Shown here piece after piece: positions 56,376-64,000 of a stretch of 64,000 nucleotides of DNA (within the stretch, counting starts at the first letter, position 1; each line of letters begins with the position of its first letter). This DNA comes from Amia ocellicauda (Eukaryota; Chordata; Actinopteri; Amiiformes; Amiidae), in NCBI RefSeq assembly GCF_036373705.1, contig NC_089863.1, positions 9,862,857 through 9,926,856 on the forward strand, in the 5' to 3' direction. The position numbers were made by a program, and so were the translations under genes. The notes under the pieces are model-generated. The model saw only the letters and a list, made by a program, of their open reading frames with translations, did no database searches and was not told the origin of the DNA.

Positions 56376-57035
56376 TTTGATGCATTTTTTAATATTAGAT
56401 CAGTCTTCAACAGCTCATTTGATGGAATCGTTTGATAAATAAATATGAAATACTGTCTGTAAGTGTCAGGTGTTTTCTCTTTATTTTTTCAAGATGTTTT
56501 TAAATATTAGATCAGTCTTCTATACCACTATGAGTTGTTTGAGAAATAGGTAGTGTATCTAAACACAGCCACCTGGACAAACCCCCACAGAACAGTCAGC
56601 TATATCTGAGGTGCAAATACCCAAAAATTGTTGGCCACCAGATGCCACTGCAGGGCATTAGCTAAACTAAACTAGAACCTGAGATTCAATAAGCTACAAT
56701 GTTGTAAATCTTTGTCATGGCTGTATTGTATGGACGACATCATCATATTAACACCAGATCACTGGCAATGGATTATGGGAAATTAAGTCTCTAAGTGAGA
56801 GTCATTCTCTAAAACACAACTTATCTGGTCATACCATTGCTATTGATAGCAGGGGAGAGAATCATATATCACATGCTTACATTCGTGTTTGTATAATCAT
56901 TATCTAATTTACAAATGTACATTCATAGTTATCAGTGACAAAAAATGTGTGGGGTCACAGAGATAGTTTTGCCTCTACTGCATTAAAAGTGTGGGGGGGG
57001 CAATTGCCCCTGTTGCCCTGTGGTGTAGGCGCCTA
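56376..57035. other. Intergenic, nothing recognised
   Basis: No exon. A G/C-rich word (GGGGGGGCAATTGCCCCTG) near 56993 looks like the end of a hAT-type element but is isolated. Confidence 0.35.
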
Positions 57036-57250
57036 CGAACCTTGTCAAGTTTTTACACAGATTCTCCATAGCATTCCAATCAGGACATTACCTTATTATT
57101 AAGCCACTCCAGTGTAGCTTTGGCCTTGTGCTTTGGATCACTGTCACTGAGTACACAGGGACTTTTTATTGTGCCCTTCTCCTGAGCTGTGCTTTTCATT
57201 GGCTTCATCCCTGACCTGCTTTAAAAGCTCTTTGATCTTCATGGTTGAGT
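57036..57250 (-). mobile_element. Sleeping Beauty-like transposase relic
   Basis: The minus strand near 57160-57090 reads DSDPKHKAKATLEWLNNK, the block around the second catalytic Asp of DD34E Tc1 transposases (compare [18 protein letters not shown] at 8222-9534). Surrounding sequence is decayed. Confidence 0.65.
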
Positions 57251-58535
57251 CTTCACTTGAAATTCACTACCTGACCAAGGAACCTCACAGACAAGTGTTT
57301 CTATTCTGAAATCATGAGAACCACTGCAATTGCACACAGACAGAAGCCATTCCACTAATTGTGTAGCTTGTTAAGGTATTGTAGGTCTGAATTAATTTAG
57401 GTTTGCCACACCAAATGGTTTTAATATGTATGCAGTTTCCTACAGATTGGGGTATTCAATTATAATGGCAGCCACAGGAGTTAGAGAGGAGACTTTATAA
57501 GTTATATACATTATGAAATGTACAGTGGGGAAATGTATTGCTTTAGTAGGGGTGTTATATTATGGGTTTTTTATAAATGAATATCCACAACGGAAACTTA
57601 ACTGTTACTGTTTATAATTATAATTATCACAAATAATTGTGTTTGTCCCACCAATGTTAATACAGAAATCAACAAATTTTAGAAAAACTAAAAACAAAAT
57701 AATGTATGGTCAGTATAACACCTTTTTATTGCTCCAGGCAGGCTTTTCACTGAACATTGAAACTTCAAAGTATTATTAACTTGTGTAAAAAATTAAACTC
57801 CAGAACAGAAATTACAGCCATTTATATTAGACTACAAACAACCGGACTATATACAAGTAAAGAAGAATACTAAACAGGGAAACAGAATTCCAAACATCTG
57901 GCTTTTGAGCATTGTCACTTTAGGCCTTACATAGACACAGGCGATTCTGTACTGTTGTTGCAGTGACTCATCCCAGCCACCACACTGCCATGGCGTTGTA
58001 TCCTTGCACAGAGCACACTGTCAGTGCCTTTCATTGCGCTGTAAACAGACTCGGCATCTATTATTTGTTTTTGAAGGTTAAGGTGTATGATTTTTTGTGT
58101 CTGATTCAATTTTTCTACTTTGTATTTGGTTTTCTTGCTGTATCACGTCTTTCTGCTCTGTCTGTGACTCTCGTCTATTGTATGCGCCGTGTCTTCCCCC
58201 CCCATGCATTCTGACACGAAAATGGTGCCCAGTACATGTACATAGGTGGGCATTTCGATGCTTATTTTGGGTAAAAAATACTGTATTTTAGATGCTAGTT
58301 TTGGGTCGGAAAAACGTATTTTAATGCCTCTCACAATCAGTGAATCTCCCAAGAAAATACATCGCAAATGGAGGTGAATTGACTCGCTTTTTGCGATGCG
58401 AACCCTGACAAACTGTTCGCTGCTTCTGCATATGTCCATTTATTTCTGTATTTCTGGGATTGTTTAATATGATTAATATTATATTTATTATGGGGAATAT
58501 GTATATATATATGGATATATATATATATATATATA
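57251..58535. other. Intergenic; TA repeats
   Basis: No exon is recognised. (TA)n at 58501-58535 provides the target of the following Tc1 element. Confidence 0.4.
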
Positions 58536-59421
58536 CACTACCGGTCAAACATTTTAGAACACCCCCATTTTTCCATTTGTATTGAAATTTAAGTTTTTAA
58601 GTACAGTTTCCTACACCATCAAAAGGCACTTGGAAACTGGAGGAAACTCTGACAGGAAGAGGTCTGACCCAAAGCCACAGCAGAATCATAAGACAAATTT
58701 CTGAGAGTCAACAGCTTGCGTGATAGGCGGCTCACAGGACAGCTTCAAGCACAGCTGAACAGCTGAGTAAGCAAGTCTCAGTTTCAACTGTGAAGAGAAG
58801 ACTTTGAGCTACAGGTTTGACAGGTCGAGTGGCAGTAAGAAAGCCACTACTAAGATGGCAAAATAAGAAAAAGAGGCTTACCTGGGCCATGAAGCACCGC
58901 CAGTGGACTACTGAAGACTGGAAGAAGGTCTTATGGTCAAATTTGAAATCTTCAGTTCATCATGCAGGGTTTTTGTACACCATTGAGTAGGCAAAAGGAT
59001 GGATCCTCAGCGTGTGACAACAACTGTCAAACATGGAGGAGGAAGCGTGATGGTCTGGGGCTCTTTTGCTGGATCCAGAGTCAGCGACTTGCACAGAGTG
59101 AGTGGCACCCTGAAAAAAAAACGGTTACCACAGCATTTTGCAGCGCCATGCAATACCCTCTGGTATACGCCTAGTTGGTCAGGGGTTCATCCTAGAGCAA
59201 GATAATGACCCAAAACATGGGATGAACTGGACAGAAGGGTGAAAGAAAAAGCAACCTAGGAGTGCAACACATTTGTGGGAACTTCTGCAATAGTGTTGGG
59301 AAGAACTTTCTAAACAATATGTGATTTCCATTGTAGAAAGAATACATTGAGACATTAAACTGCATACATTTCTATAAATACTGGAAAAACCAAGGTGTTC
59401 TAAAACTTTTGACCGGTAGTG
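58536..59421 (+). mobile_element. Tc1-like element, CACTACCGGTCAAA family, decayed
   Basis: The ends are CACTACCGGTCAAACATTTT and the complement of AAAACTTTTGACCGGTAGTG, flanked by TA. The plus strand contains pieces of transposase: HRQWTTEDWKKVLW near 58905, VTTTVKHGGGSVMVWGSFAG near 59010. The catalytic end is missing or frameshifted, and the element is 886 bp rather than about 1.3 kb. Non-autonomous. Confidence 0.88.
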
Positions 59422-59744
59422 TATGTATAGAGTCACTTGTTTTAATGGATGGTTTAGCCAGGGAGAGGGTCTTATTAAGGCCAGGCTATAGAAGTGAAGT
59501 TGTGACACCTGCTTTGAACCTAACATCTCTATTGCAAGGTTATGTTCCTTGTTTTTAAATAAAATGTTGATATTTTGTAATAAAATATTAGTTGTATGTT
59601 TCACTGTCTGACTACAGCAACATAGACAACCCATTGACTGCCATGATAGTTATTATTGATGTGTAAGGGACACAGAGTGGGCAAGTGTCTGTGGAAGATG
59701 CTAACCATGCGCACACACCTTGACTGTGTCTGTCTCAGGTGTGC

Positions 59745-59775
<31 letters not shown>

Positions 59776-60179
59776 TAATGTCACCTGGGTCAGGAACAAT
59801 ATGCAGGGAAGATTCCAAAGAGTGACTTTATTGTGTGTGTTTGTGTGTTGGTTGTGTCCAATCATGAGTGGGTTTGTTTAAAACTATGCGTTTACATTTC
59901 TTGTTACCCCAGATCCCCAGAGCCCCTTCCCCCCACCATTGCCACATCTCACCTCCCCACTCGCCCCCAAAACTAATCTATTTTAAGCCAGATAAACTCT
60001 TTCTCTTTCTGTCTGTCTCTCACTTCCTCCATCTCTCTCCCCCCCTCCCTCTATCTCAAGGTCTTCCCCCACTCACTCACAACATGGGACCAGCGCCCAG
60101 CAGAAACCCCACCTGCAGAGATTTGTAGAAACACAGGTGCAGAGAAGGACTCCCAATACTGTGTGCACGGCTGAATTAG
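59422..60179. other. Intergenic; GT repeat and C-rich patch
   Basis: (GT)n with CGCG interruption at 59748-59774. 59910-60110 is C-rich, open by composition only. Confidence 0.4.
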
Positions 60180-60475
60180 GCCGCTGCTCGTACCCACCCA
60201 GAAGAGAGCACTAGTTCTGGATGCACCTGCAGACGAGCTCCCCGGACTCGCCACAGCACAAGCTCAGCCCAGAGAAGAGCCCCCTCAATCAGCTGGCCCT
60301 GACACTGACCCCTAAAAACACTGAGCAGCTTCACACCAGCACTGCTCTCCAGCCACAGATCAGATTCAAGCAAATTATAAAGTAAACCAAGAGCTCCTCT
60401 CTGGAAGACTGGGACAAGGAAACTAAATCCCAAATCAAACTGTATTGCCATCGGGCCCTAAACAGAGAGTCCACC
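60180..60475 (+). pseudogene. LINE-like fish reading frame fragment (inverted relative of 24530-24770)
   Basis: Shared words include CCAGAAGAGAGCACT, then CTGACCCCTAAAAACACTGA and GGAAACTAAATCCCAAATCA. It continues past the other copy with CAAACTGTATTGCCATCGGG. One frame reads DWDKETKSQIKLYCHRALNR. The family is uncertain. Confidence 0.45.
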
Positions 60476-60515
60476 CTGCCGAGTATCTCTTCACTGAGTA
60501 CTGTTATATGATATA

Positions 60516-61736
60516 CACTCACCTAAAGGATTATTAGGAACACCATACTAATACTGTGTTTGACCCCCTTTCGCCTTCAGAACTGCCTTAATTCTACGTG
60601 GCATTGATTCAACAAGGTGCTGAAAGCATTCTTTAGAAATGTTGGCCCATATTGATAGGATAGCATCTTGCAGTTGATGGAGATTTGTGGGATGCACATC
60701 CAGGGCACGAAGCTCCCGTTCCACCACATCCCAAAGATGCTCTATTGGGTTGAGATCTGGTGACTGTGGGGGCCAGTTTAGTACAGTGAACTCATTGTCA
60801 TGTTCAAGAAACCAATTTGAAATGATTCGACCTTTGTGACATGGTGCATTATCCTGCTGGAAGTAGCCATCAGAGGATGGGTACATGGTGGTCATAAAGG
60901 GATGGACATGGTCAGAAACAATGCTCAGGTAGGCCGTGGCATTTAAACGATGCCCAATTGGCACTAAGGGGCCTAAAGTGTGCCAAGAAAACATCCCCCA
61001 CACCATTACACCACCACCACCAGCCTGCACAGTGGTAACAAGGCATGATGGATCCATGTTCTCATTCTGTTTACGCCAAATTCTGACTCTACCATCTGAA
61101 TGTCTCAACAGAAATCGAGACTCATCAGACCAGGCAACATTTTTCCAGTCTTCAACTGTCCAATTTTGGTGAGCTTGTGCAAATTGTAGCCTCTTTTTCC
61201 TATTTGTAGTGGAGATCAGTGGTACCCGGTGGGGTCTTCTGGTGTTGTAGCCCATCCGCCTCAAGGTTGTACGTGTTGTGGCTTCACAAATGCTTTGCTG
61301 CATACCTCGGTTGTAACGAGTGGTTATTTCAGTCAAAGTTGCTCTCCTATCAGCTTGAATCAGTCGGCCCATTTTTCTCTGACCTCTAGCATCAACAAGG
61401 CATTTTCGCCCACAGGACTGCCGCATACTGGATGTTTTTCCCTTTTCACACCATTCTTTGTAAACCCTAGAAATGGTTGTGCGTGAAAATCCCAGTAACT
61501 GAGCAGATTGTGAAATACTCAGACCGGCCCGTCTGGCACCAACAACCATGCCACGCTCAAACTTGCTTAAATCACCTTTCTTTCCCATTCAGACATTCAG
61601 TTTGGAGTTCAGGAGATTGTCTTGACCAGGACCACACCCCTAAATGCATTGAAGCAACTGCCATGTGATTGGTTGGTTAGATAATTGCATTAATGAGAAA
61701 TTGAACAGGTGTTCCTAATAATCCTTTAGGTGAGTG
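60516..61736 (-). mobile_element. Intact DD36E Tc1/mariner element, copy 4
   Basis: It is 1221 bp with the same terminal repeats as 635-1855 and TA on both sides (60514-60515 and 61737-61738). It lies between the LINE-like fragment and the IL-17 copy 3 flank. Confidence 0.94.
60548..61588 (-). CDS. DD36E Tc1/mariner transposase (346 aa), apparently intact
   Basis: Full-length homologue of the product of 783-1823, differing at only a few residues (for example SKFERG for SNFERG, GQRKMG for GQRRMG, SNWFLEH for SHWFLEH). All catalytic blocks are present: AWSDESRF, FQQDNAPCHKG and [12 protein letters not shown], with Trp present where copies 2 and 3 have a stop. Two intact copies in 64 kb suggest the family was active recently in this lineage. 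Confidence 0.93.
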   Translation of the reverse strand: MGKKGDLSKFERGMVVGARRAGLSISQSAQLLGFSRTTISRVYKEWCEKGKTSSMRQSCGRKCLVDARGQRKMGRLIQADRRATLTEITTRYNRGMQQSICEATTRTTLRRMGYNTRRPHRVPLISTTNRKKRLQFAQAHQNWTVEDWKNVAWSDESRFLLRHSDGRVRIWRKQNENMDPSCLVTTVQAGGGGVMVWGMFSWHTLGPLVPIGHRLNATAYLSIVSDHVHPFMTTMYPSSDGYFQQDNAPCHKGRIISNWFLEHDNEFTVLNWPPQSPDLNPIEHLWDVVERELRALDVHPTNLHQLQDAILSIWANISKECFQHLVESMPRRIKAVLKAKGGQTQY

Positions 61737-61830
61737 TATATATGATATAATTATATAAATGTATATCTGACCACCCCCCACAAACTTGGTAATACATCAT
61801 ATATGGCATGACAATAGAGCACATTGAATT

Positions 61831-61884
<54 letters not shown>
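61831..61884. repeat. GT microsatellite
   Basis: Uninterrupted (GT)n of about 27 repeats. Confidence 0.95.
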
Positions 61885-61886
<2 letters not shown>

Positions 61887-61983
61887 TTATTTGATTGGCT
61901 GCAACAGCACAATCCAGACACAGCAGAGTTGGACTCAAATACTGTCTGTTTATTTTCCTAGATCTAGCAGATAAGCAAACAGT

Positions 61984-62028
<45 letters not shown>

Positions 62029-62317
62029 GATAGCAGTCTGAAGGCTGTAGTAACAGCAGTGCTCAACAGGGGACTGTGCTGTAGTAACAGTGTAGTAGAG
62101 CAGTGCTGATGGGTAAGTGTTAGGGAGAGGGGGCAGGGTAGAGTTAATGTTGAGGATCATAGTGAGGGAATCTCCTCTCTCTCTCCCTAGTCTGTGGGAA
62201 GGATCCCCATTGCATATTGGAATCCCAGTGTGTCACCAGGGATTACCATCCCGAAGGGGAGGCAGTGGTACGGCAGAGTTGGACTTGGATGCTGATTGTT
62301 TATTTTCCTAGATCTAT

Positions 62318-62395
62318 TATTATTTATTTATTTATTTGTTTGTTTATTGGCAGATGCCCTTATCCAGGGTGACTTACAAAACCTAAGAGCAACAA
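62318..62395. mobile_element. Short dispersed fish repeat
   Basis: (TTTA)n, then GGCAGATGCCCTTATCCAGG and GTGACTTACAA: a conserved word found in many fish genomes as part of short interspersed elements. It is absent from the paralogous site near 25100. Confidence 0.5.
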
Positions 62396-62844
62396 AAAGT
62401 GCAAAAATCCTTTATATCTTTATATCTAGCAGATAAGCAAAGAGAGATGGATAGCTGTAGCGGTAAACAAATGAGACTGCATTAGTTGCAGGGCCACCTC
62501 CACCCACCGTCTCACCCTCTTCTTCTCCATCACTCCCTGACTTTCCACTGTTTCACTTCTCCCGTCTCCTCAGGCCTCTCCCTCTGACCCCTCTCCCAGT
62601 GTATCAGTCAGTTAGTGTTTCAGTGAGTGAGTCAGTCAGTCAATCAGTCAGTCAGTGAGTCAGTGAGTCAGGTGGTGTGTCAGTCTGTTAGTGATTCAGT
62701 CAGTGTGGCAGTGTTAATATTGTGAGCATATTGATATTATATCAATAATTTCCGCAGCAGTCCATTCCAGTCAATTCCTATAGGTCCATCAGTGGGTGTT
62801 GGAGTGCCAGTGCCAGTGACATCATCAGGGATCCCCTTCCCAGA

Positions 62845-63052
62845 GGGAATCCCCAGCCTGAGATGGAGAGCTGGGCTGCTCTATCTCATTTTACTATTGT
62901 CACGGCAGTAAACAAATCTGACCACAGGTGACTCCCTCTCTCCCTCCCACCCACTCTCCCTCTCTCCATGGCTCTGTTGCTGTCTATGGTATGGAAATTT
63001 GTGCTGTGTGGTGAGGAGGCGGTGTGGGGGGGATGTAGTTACCGTGATGTCG
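62845..63052 (+). promoter_or_regulatory. Candidate NF-kB-like site kept, CRE-like site altered, upstream of IL-17 copy 3
   Basis: GGGAATCCCC at 62845-62854 matches copies 1 and 2. The CRE-like octamer at 63045-63052 reads TGATGTCG instead of TGACGTCG, losing the central CG. Confidence 0.45.
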
Positions 63053-63244
63053 CCCTCAGGTAGAATAAGAGGGAGACGGGAAAGGGGCTGAGAGACAGAG
63101 AGACACAGAGACAGTGAGAGGACAATACTGACCGACTGGATACTACTACACTACTACAGCAGGACTGCACCGATCCTGAGAGAGAGAAAGAGAGAGAGAG
63201 AGCAGTGACCACAGCACTAGTGACCTCTGAGAGCTCCAATCAGA

Positions 63245-64000
63245 ATGCAGCAGACCATCCTGATGGTGAGTGACAGCGTGACTGACCACCTCAGACACAC
63301 TGACCAACTGGACACTATGGCATAGCAAGAGTGTGCTGGTCACTACAGTACAGTAACAGTGTACTGGACAGTGTATTTCAGTGTGTAACTGTGTGTGTCA
63401 GTTTGTGTGTGTAACAGTATGTGTCTCACTATGTAACAGTGTACTGGACAGTGTATTTCAGTGTGTAACTGTGTGTGTAACAGTGTGTGTGTGTGTGTGT
63501 GTGTGTCTGTAGTGTGTAACAGTACTTGTGTATGTCTGCTGTGTGTGTCAGTGTGTAACAGTGTGTGTGTCTGTCGGCAGTGTGTGCTGGCAGCATTGGC
63601 AGTGCCCGCTGTGTCTGGGTTGTGTGACACCTGTCAACAGAACTGCACAGAGGAGAGACTCAACAGCTCATACGGAAATCTGCACATACATGTGCAACCT
63701 GAGAAACATGCGCTGGCCCCCTGGAAAATCATGTGAGTGACTGACTGTGTCTGTGTGTCTCTATCGGTCTCTCTGTGCATGTCTATGTGTCTGTCTGTCT
63801 GTGTGTCTGTATATCAGTGGGAGAGAGGGATGGGAAACTGAAGGAAAGAGTGCAAACATCTTTAATGACAATCTCTTTCCTTCCCCCCTTCTCTCCTCTC
63901 TCTCAAATTCAAAATCAAATTAAAAAGAGCTCTATTGGCATGACAAGTTTACACAAGTGTTGCCAAAGCCTTTACAGATCCAGTAATACTCTCTCTCTCT
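63245..64000 (+). CDS. IL-17 family cytokine, copy 3 (exons 1-2; exon 3 beyond the window)
   Basis: Exon 1 is 63245-63265 (MQQTILM) and exon 2 is 63581-63732, both with GT-AG borders as in copy 2. Exon 2 reads CVLAALAVPAVSGLCDTC, then QQNCTEERLNSSYGNLHIHV and APWKI. It is nearly identical to copy 2, with Asp in place of Gly after the first mature Cys (as in copy 1) and one silent change. Intron 2 runs to the window end in a CT tract just before where exon 3 is expected. Whether the gene is complete cannot be seen. Confidence 0.85.

Larger units (their letters stand above)
62040..64000. repeat. Third copy of the IL-17 segment (direct orientation relative to copy 2)
   Basis: It matches 24770-26650: AGTGTTAGGGAGAGGGGGCA, CAGTGTGTCACCAGGGATTA, the CAGTCAGTCAGTCAG tract, the upstream region, exons 1 and 2 and most of intron 2. 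A short dispersed repeat (62318-62395) is inserted here but not in copy 2. The window ends inside intron 2. Confidence 0.9.

Noticed and set aside
1..64000. tRNA or rRNA genes
   Set aside because: No convincing cloverleaf with A and B boxes and no rRNA core sequence was seen by eye. A tRNAscan or Infernal run would be decisive.

Overview
The window looks like nuclear DNA of a ray-finned fish, probably a teleost. The reasons are many Tc1/mariner families with fish-type terminal repeats, hAT and non-LTR retroelement relics, dense CA/GT, TC/GA and TA microsatellites, spliced genes with GT-AG introns, and fish-type immune gene families (an IL-17-like cytokine, GIMAP/AIG1 GTPases, PRY-SPRY/TRIM exons). 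No bacterial operon, rRNA, tRNA or CRISPR was seen. Species cannot be named from sequence alone.

Layout. 0-15 kb is almost all DNA transposons: an intact DD36E Tc1/mariner element at 635-1855, decayed Tc1 copies, and a 4.4-kb block (6157-10564) repeated in tandem almost unchanged (10565-14996). 15-21 kb holds an intact PRY-SPRY exon (17120-17658), then LINE and hAT relics. 21.3-28.1 kb is a large inverted duplication carrying two head-to-head copies of a three-exon IL-17 family cytokine gene. A third copy starts at 63245 and runs off the right end. 28.6-29.8 kb is a CA-rich minisatellite. 31-39 kb holds hAT gene fragments, a clean hAT MITE, a broken TRIM gene (34518-36883) and Ty3/gypsy debris. 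40.5-45.3 kb has two GIMAP-like GTPase exons on the minus strand, separated by about forty copies of a 45-bp minisatellite and preceded by an array that copies the 3' splice site of the GIMAP exon. 45.4-60 kb is mostly transposon relics, including a hAT element nested in a LINE with a perfect 8-bp target duplication, plus a duplicated short exon of unknown family. 60.5-61.7 kb is a second intact DD36E element.

Taken together this is an immune-gene neighbourhood (cytokine, GTPases, TRIM/B30.2) reshaped by duplication and mobile DNA. The strongest observations are (1) three IL-17 copies in which exon 2 carries about 15 mostly amino-acid-changing differences between copies 1 and 2 while exon 3 carries about one, (2) the splice-acceptor minisatellite in front of GIMAP, and (3) paired empty and filled sites that order transposon insertion after the IL-17 inversion duplication. 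All counts were made by eye.
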